NCBI GenBank assembly: GCA_019689615.1
Contig: JADGHD010000108.1
Coordinates: forward strand, 1-11,083
Reading direction: 5' to 3'
Origin: Frankia sp.
GTDB taxonomy: Bacteria; Actinomycetota; Actinomycetes; Frankiales; Frankiaceae
DNA: 11,083 bases
Made by a program: the position numbers and the translations under genes. The notes beneath the pieces were generated by a model that ran no database searches, was not told the DNA's origin, and saw only the letters and a program-made list of their open reading frames with translations. Positions 1 to 7,396 of this stretch are shown in pieces; position 1 is the first letter of the stretch, and every line of letters starts with the position of its first letter.

Positions 1-1033
1 ACGCGCGGACGCTCGCCCGCAGGGCGGCGTTTGCGGCGAGCGCGGCAGCGTGCACCTGCGGGAAACCGCCGCCGAGGACCAGCGCCGCCGTGCCGGCGGG
101 CAGCGCCTCATCGGCCGTCGGGTCGAAGCGCACGACCTCGGCGCCGGCTGCGGCGAGCAGCTCCGTCGTCTCCGCGTAGCCGAAGGTGAACGCCGGGCCG
201 CCCGCGACCGCCACCACCGGACGCCCTCCGGCGGGCGAGCCGGGCCAAGGGACGGAGGGCTGGGACAGGTCCGCCGCCTCGGCGCCCGCGGCGACCACGA
301 CCCGCGGGTCCCAGGGCCGCGTCGCGAGGTCCGGCGCCGTCCGGGCGAGCGCGAGCACCGCGTCGAGGTCGACGTCGCGGCTGATCCGGCCGCCGAGGGC
401 GGCGACGGCGTCGCGGGCGGGCGCGGCCCGTTCGGCGGCCGGTACCAGGCCGAGGTGTCGCGACGGCGTGGCCAGGTCGTCGCGGCGGCCGACGACCCCC
501 AGCACGGGCATGTCGATCTCCGCCATCGCGGCCCGCAGGATCTCGGCGTGCCGGGCGCTCCCGACCTGGTTGAACACGACGCCGCCGATCCGGACGGCCG
601 GGTCGAAGGAACGGAAGCCGTGCACCGTCGCCGCGACTGACCGGCCGGCGGCCCGCGCGTCGACGACCAGGACGACGGGCGCGGCCAGCAGCCTGGCGAC
701 GTGAGCCGTCGAGCCAAAGCCGGGCCGGGCCGCGTGCCCGTCGAACAGGCCCATGACGCCCTCGATGACGGCGACGTCGGCGCGCCGTGGGGTGAGCGCG
801 CCGTGCAGGAACAGCGGCGCGACCCGGTGCTCGCCGACCAGCCACGGGTCGAGGTTGCGGCCCACCCGGCCGGCGGCCAGCGCGTGGTAGGTCGGGTCGA
901 TGTAGTCCGGGCCGACCTTGTGCGGCGAGACGGCGAGCCCGCGCGCCCGCAGCGCGGCGAGCAGGCCGGTGGCGATGGACGTCTTGCCCGCGCCGCTCGC
1001 CGGCGCGGCGACGACGACCCGCGGGATCCTCAC
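1..1033 (-). CDS. cobB: Cobyrinic/hydrogenobyrinic acid a,c-diamide synthase, partial at window edge
   Basis: ATP- and glutamine-dependent amidation of the a and c side chains of (hydrogeno)byrinic acid in cytosolic B12 synthesis. The frame is open from a GTG at 1033 to the left edge, about 344 of the usual ~450 residues. Visible are an N-terminal P-loop PASGAGKTS (residues 11-19), DYIDP (43-47), EGVMGLFDG (91-99), a VLVVDA strand typical of the synthetase domain, and the GGGFPQVH segment (about 321-328) that opens the glutamine amidotransferase domain. The amidotransferase active-site Cys would lie beyond the edge. The start is the only GTG/ATG placed just before the P-loop strand; I see no strong ribosome binding site. 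It lies 40 bases after cobO, third in the minus-strand operon. With CobK and CobL alongside, the substrate is probably metal-free hydrogenobyrinic acid (inference). Confidence 0.93.
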   Translation of the reverse strand, partial: MRIPRVVVAAPASGAGKTSIATGLLAALRARGLAVSPHKVGPDYIDPTYHALAAGRVGRNLDPWLVGEHRVAPLFLHGALTPRRADVAVIEGVMGLFDGHAARPGFGSTAHVARLLAAPVVLVVDARAAGRSVAATVHGFRSFDPAVRIGGVVFNQVGSARHAEILRAAMAEIDMPVLGVVGRRDDLATPSRHLGLVPAAERAAPARDAVAALGGRISRDVDLDAVLALARTAPDLATRPWDPRVVVAAGAEAADLSQPSVPWPGSPAGGRPVVAVAGGPAFTFGYAETTELLAAAGAEVVRFDPTADEALPAGTAALVLGGGFPQVHAAALAANAALRASVRA

Positions 1034-1073
1034 GGCGTGGCCGGCGCCGGGACAGGGACCGACGGCGGCGCGG

Positions 1074-1688
1074 TCACCACTCGATGCCCCGCTGCCCCTT
1101 CTGGCCGGCGTCCATCGGATGTTTGATCTTGGCCATCTCGACGACCAGGTCGGCCGCCTCGACCAGTCGCGGGTGCGCGCGGCGGCCGGTAATGACGACG
1201 TGCTGGAAGCCGGGCCGTGCGGCGAGCGTGGCCACGACGTCCTCGATGTCCACCCAGCCCCACTCGATCACGTAGGTGAACTCGTCGAGCACCAGCAGGC
1301 CGTAGGTCTGCGCGGCGAGGTCGGCCTTGATCTGCTCCCAGCCCTCGGCGGCGGCCGTGGCGTGGTCGTCGAGCGGCCCGCGCTGGGTCCATGACCAGCC
1401 CGAGCCCATCTTGAACCAGTTCACCGGCGCGCCCTGGCCGGTCTGCTTGTAGACCTGGCCGAGCGCCCGCAGCGCGTTCTCCTCGCCGACCTTCCACTTC
1501 GCGCTCTTGACGAACTGGAACACCCCGATCGGCCAGCCCTGGTTCCAGGCCCGCAGCGCCAGCCCGAACGCCGCCGTCGACTTGCCCTTCATGTCGCCGG
1601 TGTGGACGATCACCAACGGCCGATTGCGCCGCGTCCGCGTGGTCAGGCCGTCGTCGGGGACACTGGTGACCTTTCCCTGCGGGGCCAT
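1074..1688 (-). CDS. cobO: Cob(I)yrinic acid a,c-diamide adenosyltransferase (CobA/CobO/BtuR family)
   Basis: Transfers the 5'-deoxyadenosyl group of ATP to reduced corrinoid cobalt, giving the adenosyl form. It has 204 residues, the usual size. The family P-loop GDMKGKST is at residues 31-38, LVLDEFTYVIEWGWV at 132-146 holds the Walker B-like acidic residue, and TGRRAHPRLVEAADLVVEM (167-185) plus KIKHP near the C-terminus are family signatures. The ATG shares its A with the TGA of the upstream chelatase gene (TGATG), so translation is probably coupled. About 22 residues rich in Thr/Arg precede the conserved core, which is normal for the CobO branch. It is the second gene of the riboswitch-led operon. 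Confidence 0.96.
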   Translation of the reverse strand: MAPQGKVTSVPDDGLTTRTRRNRPLVIVHTGDMKGKSTAAFGLALRAWNQGWPIGVFQFVKSAKWKVGEENALRALGQVYKQTGQGAPVNWFKMGSGWSWTQRGPLDDHATAAAEGWEQIKADLAAQTYGLLVLDEFTYVIEWGWVDIEDVVATLAARPGFQHVVITGRRAHPRLVEAADLVVEMAKIKHPMDAGQKGQRGIEW

Positions 1689-3820
1689 CAGGCCGCGTCC
1701 CGCAGCGCGCGGACGGCGGCAGCGAGCCCGGCGCCGACGGCGGCGTCGTCCAGCGGCGGGGCGGCCGGCCGGTCTCGTCTCCCGCCGGCCCGGTTCGGTC
1801 CGACGCCGGGTGTGGCCAGCTCGGCGAGGCCGAGCACCGGTGCGCCCAGCATGGCGGCGAGCGCGCCGGCGAGCCCCAGGCGGACCCGGCCCGTCTCGCA
1901 GTCGACGACGACCGCGGCGACCCGGGCGCGGGCGAGCAGCGCGGCCGCCGCCCCCGGCCGGGGCCCGGCGGTGTGCCGGCCATCGGTCAGCACGACGAGC
2001 AGTGCCCGGCGACTCGGGTCGCGCAGCCGCTCCCGGGCCAGCGTGCGGTGCGCGAGCAGCAGACCGTCGGCCAGCGGCGTCCGCCCACCTGTCGGCAGGT
2101 CCGCGAGCCGCGCCGCGGCGACCTCCACCGACGACGTCGGTGGCAGCGTCAACTCGGCGGCCTCGCCGCGGAACGTGACCATGCCGATCTTGTCGCGGCG
2201 CTGGTAGGCGTCGAGCAGCAACGACAGCACCGCGGCCTTGACCGCGCCCATCCGGGCCCGGGCCGCCATCGAGCCGGAGGCGTCGACGACGAAGAGCACC
2301 AGGTTGCCCTCCCGGCCCTCGCGGCGGGCCTGGCGCAGGTCGGCGGGACGTAGCGCCAGACCCGGTCCGCGCCGGGCTCGGGCCGGCTGGTGCGGCGCGG
2401 CGGCCAGCATCGTCGCGACGACGTGCAGGTCGCGTGGCCGGCCGGGCGGAACCTGGGCGCCGACGATCGCGCCGCGGCCGGTGACCGCGCGGGAGCGCCG
2501 GCCGGGAACGCCCCGGCCCACGCCGGGAACCTCGAGTCGGCGCACCCGGTACGCCGCCGATGACGGTGCGACGACGCGGGCCGGTGCCTCGGCCGCGGGC
2601 CGGGCCGCGGCGGGCGTCCGGTCACCGTCGGCGGACGGGCCGGCGGTGTGCCCCCTGGCGGGCGTCTCGTCGCCGGGCGGTCTGGCGGCAACACCGCCTC
2701 CGGGCCCATCCGGGCCGCGGCGCGGACCCGGCCCGGCGTCACCCGGCCCGGTAGCGCCGTGGCCGTTCGGCTCGTCGGGAGCGGGATCGTGGTCCACCTC
2801 GTCGGCGAGGTCCGCGCGGGCCGCCTCCAGCGCCGCGCCGAGTGCCTCGGGGGCCAGACCGGGCGCGTCGAACGGGTCGCGGCGGCGGCGGTGCGGCAGG
2901 GCGAGCGCCGCGGCGGCGCGGACGTCGGCCTCGGTGACCTCGTCGCGGCCCGCCCATGCGGCGTGCGCGAGCGCGGCCCGCGCGGTGACGAGGTCGGCGC
3001 GCAGCCCGTCGACCTCGAACGCGGCGCACACCGCCGCGATGCGGGTGAGCTCCCGGTCGGGCAGGCGCACCGCCGGCAGCGCCGCGCGGGCCGCCGCGAT
3101 CCGCGCCGACAGCGCCCGTTCGGCCTCGGCGTACTGCTCGGCGAAGGCCGCGGGGGCGGCGTCGAACGCCAGTCGGCGGCGGACCACCTCGGCCCGCGCC
3201 GCCGGCTCGCGCGGCGCCACGACCTGCACGGTGAGGCCGAACCGGTCGAGCAGCTGCGGGCGAAGCTCGCCCTCCTCGGGGTTCATCGTGCCGACCAGCA
3301 GGAACCGGGCGGCGTGCCGGACCGACACCCCGTCGCGTTCGATATGCGCGACACCGAGCGCCGCCGCGTCGAGCAGCAGGTCGACGAGGTGGTCGTGCAG
3401 CAGGTTGACCTCGTCGACGTAGAGCACGCCACGGTGCGCGGCGGCCAGCAGACCCGGCTCGAACGCCACGACGCCCGCGGTCAGCGCCCGCTCGAGGTCC
3501 AGTGAGCCGAGGATGCGGTCTTCGGTCGTGCCCACCGGCAGCTCGCACAGGCGGGTCGGCCGGCTCGTGGCCGCGGCCGGGGTGTGCGGGCCGTCGGGGC
3601 AGTCGTCCGCCGGCTGGGCCGGGTCGCAGGAGAAGCGGCAGCCCGCCACCACGGCCACCGGTGGCAGCACCGCGGCCAGGGCGCGCACCGCCGTCGACTT
3701 TGCCGCGCCCTTCTCGCCACGGATGAGCACGCCGCCGATCTCGGGTGCGATCGCGTTGAGGATCAGAGCCAGCCGCAGATCGTTCATGCCGACGATCGCG
3801 CTGAAGGGGAAGGGGGGCAC
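1688..3820 (-). CDS. Fused ChlI-ChlD type chelatase subunit (putative cobaltochelatase ATPase)
   Basis: A AAA+ ATPase fused to a von Willebrand A domain, the layout of motor subunits that drive metal insertion by a large CobN/ChlH-type subunit. In this B12 operon cobalt is the likely metal (inference). Numbered from GTG 3820 (710 residues), the AAA+ part has P-loop GEKGAAKST (35-43), Cys residues at 60, 64, 73 and 91, TEDRILGSLDLERAL (98-112), Walker B VLYVDE (131-136) and sensor GTMNPEEG (176-183). A Pro/Asp/Gly-rich linker follows (about 340-430). The vWA MIDAS DASGS starts at residue 513, with the TGGRTPLADG loop downstream. I chose GTG 3820 over GTG 3835 because AGGTGG (3827-3832) sits 6 bases upstream and the family typically begins just before PFSAIVG. 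It is the first gene after the cobalamin riboswitch. Genomes often label it magnesium chelatase. Confidence 0.9.
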   Translation of the reverse strand: MPPFPFSAIVGMNDLRLALILNAIAPEIGGVLIRGEKGAAKSTAVRALAAVLPPVAVVAGCRFSCDPAQPADDCPDGPHTPAAATSRPTRLCELPVGTTEDRILGSLDLERALTAGVVAFEPGLLAAAHRGVLYVDEVNLLHDHLVDLLLDAAALGVAHIERDGVSVRHAARFLLVGTMNPEEGELRPQLLDRFGLTVQVVAPREPAARAEVVRRRLAFDAAPAAFAEQYAEAERALSARIAAARAALPAVRLPDRELTRIAAVCAAFEVDGLRADLVTARAALAHAAWAGRDEVTEADVRAAAALALPHRRRRDPFDAPGLAPEALGAALEAARADLADEVDHDPAPDEPNGHGATGPGDAGPGPRRGPDGPGGGVAARPPGDETPARGHTAGPSADGDRTPAAARPAAEAPARVVAPSSAAYRVRRLEVPGVGRGVPGRRSRAVTGRGAIVGAQVPPGRPRDLHVVATMLAAAPHQPARARRGPGLALRPADLRQARREGREGNLVLFVVDASGSMAARARMGAVKAAVLSLLLDAYQRRDKIGMVTFRGEAAELTLPPTSSVEVAAARLADLPTGGRTPLADGLLLAHRTLARERLRDPSRRALLVVLTDGRHTAGPRPGAAAALLARARVAAVVVDCETGRVRLGLAGALAAMLGAPVLGLAELATPGVGPNRAGGRRDRPAAPPLDDAAVGAGLAAAVRALRDAA

Positions 3821-3837
3821 CAGGCACCACCTCACGT

Positions 3838-3859
3838 CGGCAGGTGTCCGCGCCTGCCG
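3838..3859 (-). promoter_or_regulatory. Hairpin beside the ribosome binding site; possible riboswitch expression platform
   Basis: Seven-base perfect stem CGGCAGG / CCTGCCG (3838-3844 and 3853-3859) with an 8-base loop, between the riboswitch and the chelatase ribosome binding site. On the minus strand, CACCT (3842-3846) lies partly inside this stem and could instead pair with the AGGTG of the ribosome binding site (3828-3832). The two pairings exclude each other, as expected for a translational switch. The pairing is visible in the sequence; the switching role is inferred. Confidence 0.45.
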
Positions 3860-3902
3860 CTCGTACGGGCCCGGGAACGTCTGCCCACGGGCGGGCGGCC
3901 GA

Positions 3903-4018
3903 GGTGTTCTGGCTCACCGCGCCCTCACGGGCCGCGGCTCACAGTGGCGGGACCGCCCCGGCCTTGGCGCCTCGCGCCGCACCGGAGTTCCCCTCGTGTC
4001 GCCTGGCAGGCATCGTGC
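3903..4018 (-). promoter_or_regulatory. Cobalamin riboswitch
   Basis: An adenosylcobalamin-sensing leader RNA, read on the minus strand. The conserved core GCGGTCCCGCCACTGTGA occupies 3939-3956. Upstream of it come GATGCCTGCC (4006-4015), GGGGAACTCCGGTG (about 3980-3993) and a small GGCGC...GCGCC hairpin. Downstream is a GC-rich hairpin and then the GAGCCAGAACACC closing element (3903-3915). The order and spacing match the cobalamin riboswitch class. It lies about 80 bases before the chelatase start and therefore should repress the chelatase-cobO-cobB operon when B12 is plentiful. End points are approximate because the outer helix was not folded. Confidence 0.88.
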
Positions 4019-4038
4019 CATGAGCGCGCGGCTCATGG
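4018..4038. repeat. Perfect 8-bp inverted repeat between the divergent cob operons
   Basis: CCATGAGC and GCTCATGG flank a 5-base GC loop, at the 5' edge of the riboswitch and 70 bases before cobL. It could be an operator shared by the two divergent promoters or a hairpin at the start of the riboswitch transcript. I cannot place either promoter with confidence: the stretch 4039-4107 holds no clear -35/-10 pair, though TATCCA read on the minus strand (about 4035-4040) is a weak -10 candidate. Confidence 0.5.
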
Positions 4039-4107
4039 ATAGTGACGAGGAACACACAGGGACCGGTTCGCCCCAACCGGCGCCCCTCGCGGGCGTCGCC
4101 GTGCACA

Positions 4108-5442
4108 ATGCCCGATGTGCCAGCCGCCCCCGCCCCGACCGGACCCGGGCCCGCCGCCTTCGCGGTCACCGTGGTCGGGATCGGCGAGGATGGCTGGGAC
4201 GGCCTCGGCCAGCCGGCCCGCCACGCGCTCACCACCGCCGACGTCGTGCTCGGCGGCCCGCGCCAGCTCGGCCTCGTCGCCGGCCGGGTACGCGCCACCG
4301 AGGCGTGGCCTCGCGACCTGGCCGCCGCTGCCGCGGCCCTGCCCCGGACCCACGCGGGCCGTCGCGTTGTCGTGCTCGCCAGCGGCGACCCGATGCACTA
4401 CGGCGTCGGCTCCACGCTGGTACGCGCGCTCGGCGCCGAGGCGGTGCACGTGCTGCCCGCGCCGTCGTCGATCTCGCTGGCCTGCGGCCGGCTCGGCTGG
4501 CCGGTCGAGGACGTCGCCGTCGTCAGCGCGGTCGGCCGGCCCTACGCCGCTCTCGCCCGCGAGCTGCGCCCCGGCGCCCGGGTGCTGGTCCTCGTCGGCC
4601 GCGAGGATGGCGCCGCCCAGGTGGCCCGGCAGGTGGCGCGGCGCGGTCTCGACGCCGAGCTGACCGTGCTGGAGCGCCTCGGCGGGCCGCGCGAGCGGGT
4701 GCGCGTCCTGCCCCCGGGATGCGCCCCTGGGCCGCACGAGCGGCTGGCCATCGTGGCGGTGCGCTGCGGCCCGTCGAGCCGCGCCCCGGCGGCGGACAGC
4801 CTGGTCCCGGGCCTGCCCGACGCGGCGTTCAGCACCGACGGTGTGCTCACGAAGCAGGAGGTCCGCGCGGTCACGTTGGCCGCCCTCGCGCCGGCACCCG
4901 GTGACCTGCTCTGGGATGTCGGCGCCGGCAGCGGCGGCGTCACCGTCGAGTGGCTGCGCGCCGACCGCCGCTGCCGGGCGATCGCCATCGAACCCCGGGC
5001 CGACCGGGCCGCCCACCTGCGCGCCAACGCCCGCCGGCTCGCGGGCGCTGTCGAACCGGCCGCGGGTGAGCGGGCCGGGGTGCAGACGCTCAGGGTCGTC
5101 GAGGGGCGCGCGCCGGGTGCGCTCGCCGGCCTGCCCGCGCCGGACGCCGTGTTCGTCGGCGGCGGAGCGACCACGCCCGGCCTGGTCGAGGCCTGCCTCG
5201 CGGCGCTGCGGCCCGGCGGCCGGCTCGTCGCCAACGCCGTCACCCTCGAGACCGAGGCGGTGCTGGTCGGCTGGCAACGCCGCGTCGGCGGCACGCTGCG
5301 CCGGATCGCGATCTCGCACGCGGAGCCGGTCGGCTCCTTCACCGCCTTCCGGCCCGCGCTGCCGGTCACCCAGTGGGTCCACATCCCGCCGGCCGGGGCC
5401 GGCCACACCACGACGACCGACCGCGAGGACGCGACGCCATGA
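4108..5442 (+). CDS. cobL: Precorrin-6Y C5,C15-methyltransferase (decarboxylating), CbiE-CbiT fusion
   Basis: A two-domain enzyme that methylates C5 and C15 of the corrin ring and removes the acetate carboxyl at C12, making precorrin-8x. Numbered from ATG 4108 (444 residues), the N-terminal CbiE tetrapyrrole methylase has VVGIGEDGW (22-30), the ASGDP loop (91-95) and PAPSSISLACGRLGWP. The C-terminal CbiT domain starts near residue 238 with DAAF and KQEVRAVTLA, carries the SAM motif DVGAGSGG (270-277), then FVGGGATTPGLVEACLAALRPGG in pieces and TQWVH near the end. An in-frame GTG at 4042 would add 22 Arg-rich residues overlapping non-conserved leader DNA, so I prefer ATG 4108, although neither has a clear ribosome binding site. 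Its TGA overlaps the cobM ATG (ATGA). No riboswitch is visible on this strand. Confidence 0.95.
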   Translation: MPDVPAAPAPTGPGPAAFAVTVVGIGEDGWDGLGQPARHALTTADVVLGGPRQLGLVAGRVRATEAWPRDLAAAAAALPRTHAGRRVVVLASGDPMHYGVGSTLVRALGAEAVHVLPAPSSISLACGRLGWPVEDVAVVSAVGRPYAALARELRPGARVLVLVGREDGAAQVARQVARRGLDAELTVLERLGGPRERVRVLPPGCAPGPHERLAIVAVRCGPSSRAPAADSLVPGLPDAAFSTDGVLTKQEVRAVTLAALAPAPGDLLWDVGAGSGGVTVEWLRADRRCRAIAIEPRADRAAHLRANARRLAGAVEPAAGERAGVQTLRVVEGRAPGALAGLPAPDAVFVGGGATTPGLVEACLAALRPGGRLVANAVTLETEAVLVGWQRRVGGTLRRIAISHAEPVGSFTAFRPALPVTQWVHIPPAGAGHTTTTDREDATP

Positions 5443-6191
5443 CCGTGCACTTCATCGGCGCTGGCCCCGGCGCCGCCGACCTGCTCACCCTGCGGGCCCG
5501 CGACCTGATCGCGGCGTCGCCGGTGTGCCTCTACGCCGGCAGCCTCGTCGACCCCGCCGTGCTCGCGCACTGCCCGCCCGGCGCCCGGCTCGTCGATACC
5601 GCCCGTCTCACCCTCGACGAGATCGTCGGCCACCTCGTCGACGCGCACCTCGCCGGCCACGACGTCGCCCGGCTCTGCAGCGGCGACCCGTCGGTGTTCA
5701 GCGCCGTCGCCGAGCAGATGCGCCGGCTCGACGCCGCCGGCGTGCCCTACGACGTGTGCCCGGGGGTGTCGGCGTACGCGGCGGCCGCGGCCGAGCTGCG
5801 CCGGGAGCTGACCGTGCCGGGCGTCGCGCAGAGCGTCGTGCTGACCCGCACCAGCGAGAACGCCTCCGCCATGCCGGCAGGGGAGACACTGGCGGCCCTC
5901 GGCGCCACCCGGGCGACCATGGTCATCCACCTGTCGGTCCAGCGGATCGAGGCGGTCGTGGCCGAGCTGACGCCGGTGTACGGCGCGGACACGCCGGTCG
6001 CCGTGGTCGCCTGGGCGTCCCGGCCGAGCCAGGTCGTGCTGCGCGGCCGCCTCGGCGACATCGCCGCCGCTGTCCGCGCCGCTGGCGTGCGCCGCGCGGC
6101 GGTCATCATCGTCGGCGACGCGCTGGCGGCCGAGGGGTTCCGCGACAGCCACCTCTACTCGGTGGAGCGCGACCGCGCATGCGTGTTCTGA
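5439..6191 (+). CDS. cobM: Precorrin-4 C11-methyltransferase
   Basis: SAM-dependent methylation of C11, turning precorrin-4 into precorrin-5. It has 250 residues, the family size. Motifs in order: VHFIGAGPGAADLLTLR near the N-terminus, the SGDPS loop (81-85), PGVSA (108-112), and ELTVPGVAQSVVLTRT (123-138), which is the characteristic CobM/CbiF stretch. The ATG overlaps the cobL stop by four bases, and the 3' end overlaps cobK by 13 bases, so the three genes are almost certainly one transcript. In an anaerobic-pathway strain the same family (CbiF) acts on the cobalt-containing substrate; the CobK/CobL context favours the aerobic version. Confidence 0.96.
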   Translation: MTVHFIGAGPGAADLLTLRARDLIAASPVCLYAGSLVDPAVLAHCPPGARLVDTARLTLDEIVGHLVDAHLAGHDVARLCSGDPSVFSAVAEQMRRLDAAGVPYDVCPGVSAYAAAAAELRRELTVPGVAQSVVLTRTSENASAMPAGETLAALGATRATMVIHLSVQRIEAVVAELTPVYGADTPVAVVAWASRPSQVVLRGRLGDIAAAVRAAGVRRAAVIIVGDALAAEGFRDSHLYSVERDRACVF

Positions 6192-7054
6192 TCCTCGGCG
6201 GCACGCGCGAGGCCCGCGACCTCGCCGCGGCGCTCGTGGACGAGCCCGGGATGACCGTCACGACGTCGCTGGCGGGCCGGGTGCGCGACCCGGCGCTGCC
6301 CGCCGGGGAGACCGTCATCGGCGGCTTCGGCGGCGTCGCCGGGCTGCGCGCGTTCCTGCGCGACCGCGCGGTGGACGTCGTTGTCGATGCCACCCACCCG
6401 TTCGCCACGGCGATGTCCGCGCACGCCGTCACCGCCTGCCTCGGCCCGGCGCCCGACGGGGAGCCGGCGGCCGGCGCGGGGGAGAGCGACGCGAACGAGG
6501 GCGGTGCCCGCGGCGTGGCGCTGCTCCGGCTCGCCCGGCCTGGCTGGACGCGGCGCCCCGGCGACATCTGGCACCGCGTCGGCGACATCGATGCCGCGGC
6601 GGCCCGGGCCCGGCAGCTGTGCCCGCCTGGCGGCGCCGTCTTCGTCACCACCGGGCGCCGGCAGCTGGCGCCCTACGCAACTGACCCGGACCGCCACTAT
6701 GTGGTCAGGGCCGTCGACCCGCCCACGGGCCCGCTGCCACCCCGGCACACCGTGCTGCTCGACCGCGGCCCCTACACCGTCGAGGGCGAGACCCGGCTCC
6801 TGCGCGACCACGAGATCCGGGTCGTCGTCACCAAGGACAGCGGCGGCACGTTGACCGTCGCGAAGCTCGACGCGGCCCGGGCGCTCGGCCTGCCCGTCGT
6901 CATGGTCGACCGCCCCGTGCCCGCCGGGCCGGTCCCGCCCGCCTGGCCCGACGTCGCCGGCATCCTCGCGGCCCTACGGGATCTGCGACGGTCGCGGCCT
7001 CACGCGGATCAGCCGCGCCCGCGTGGCGGTCAGGGCGCCGGAAAGCCGTCGTAG
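6179..7054 (+). CDS. cobK: Precorrin-6A reductase
   Basis: NADPH-dependent reduction of precorrin-6A to precorrin-6B, the step before CobL. It has 291 residues, longer than the usual ~245-260. Motifs: ILGGTREARDLA (5-16), DATHPFA (70-76), WHRVGD (131-136), TTGRRQLAPY (157-166), GPYTVEGETRLL (197-208), VTKDSGG (217-223), AKLDAARALGLPVVMVDRP (228-246). Two additions explain the length: an acidic, Gly/Ala-rich insert at about 89-111 between HAV.AC and VALLRL, and a Pro/Arg/Gly-rich tail after about residue 270. Both look like disordered linkers. The start overlaps the cobM end by 13 bases. It is the last gene of the plus-strand operon. Confidence 0.94.
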   Translation: MRVLILGGTREARDLAAALVDEPGMTVTTSLAGRVRDPALPAGETVIGGFGGVAGLRAFLRDRAVDVVVDATHPFATAMSAHAVTACLGPAPDGEPAAGAGESDANEGGARGVALLRLARPGWTRRPGDIWHRVGDIDAAAARARQLCPPGGAVFVTTGRRQLAPYATDPDRHYVVRAVDPPTGPLPPRHTVLLDRGPYTVEGETRLLRDHEIRVVVTKDSGGTLTVAKLDAARALGLPVVMVDRPVPAGPVPPAWPDVAGILAALRDLRRSRPHADQPRPRGGQGAGKPS

Positions 7055-7094
7055 AAGGCGCCGGCGCGTCCCACGGACGCGGGAGCGCTGTGGC

Positions 7095-7340
7095 CATGTG
7101 GACGCGGCCTGGCATCTGCGCGCGGCCACCGGCGATGAGGCGCCGCTCGTGCGGACCCGCACCGACGACCGGATCGACCAGATCGGGGTGTCCGGCCGGC
7201 TCGTGCCGGCGCTGCGCGGCCACGAGCTGCTCGACACCCCTGCCGGCGCCGGCGACCACCACGGCGTGCTCGCCCGGATCGACCCGGGCCGGGCCGATCC
7301 GCGACCGCGTGCCCGGCCCCTGCTTGCAAGTTCTTTGTAG
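7095..7340 (+). pseudogene. C-terminal relic of an endonuclease/exonuclease/phosphatase-family gene
   Basis: The reading frame here ends in a pattern typical of the C-terminus of the endonuclease/exonuclease/phosphatase superfamily: a VRTRTDDRIDQIGVS segment (RID at 7170-7178), a LLDTPA turn, then GDHHGVLARID (DHH at 7254-7262), where the family's terminal S-D-H catalytic motif would be. About 80 residues are recognisable. The Arg-rich codons upstream to 7023 show no resemblance and no good start or ribosome binding site exists, so the catalytic N-terminal three-quarters are absent. I read it as a truncated remnant rather than a working gene. The frame stops at TAG 7338-7340, inside the TTGC-rich motif of the next promoter. 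Recognition is by motif only. Confidence 0.5.
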
Positions 7341-7357
7341 TTGCATAGTCTTCGCAA
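7324..7357 (+). promoter_or_regulatory. Nur-like (nickel-responsive Fur family) operator pair overlapping a putative promoter
   Basis: Two 17-bp units abut. The second, TTGCATAGTCTTCGCAA (7341-7357), fits the Streptomyces Nur box tTGCaa-N5-ttGCAA in spacing and has both TTGC/GCAA arms. The first, TTGCAA-N5-TTGTAG (7324-7340), fits one arm well and the other poorly. TTGCAA (7324-7329) and TAGTCT (7346-7351), 16 bases apart, could be the -35 and -10 boxes, so a bound repressor would cover the promoter. Nickel-bound Nur represses the Fe SOD gene sodF in Streptomyces coelicolor, and an Fe/Mn SOD lies two genes downstream. Another Fur-family protein could use the site. Confidence 0.55.
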
Positions 7358-7396
7358 CTGGAGCGCACGGTACTGCTCGCGCAGAGGGAGAGGCCC

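Noticed and set aside
50..1394. Long plus-strand frames opposite cobB and cobO
   Set aside because: They are Arg/Ala/Pro-rich, lack family motifs, and lie antisense to genes with clear conserved motifs. High GC content leaves antisense frames open.
2238..3505. Plus-strand frames of up to 394 codons opposite the chelatase gene
   Set aside because: Ser/Arg/Ala-rich translation without recognisable domains, fully antisense to the ChlI-ChlD fusion.
4033..6152. Minus-strand frames of 457 and 536 codons opposite cobL and cobM
   Set aside because: Composition typical of antisense shadows (many Arg, Gly, Asp, His); the plus strand has complete methyltransferase motifs and ATGA overlaps.
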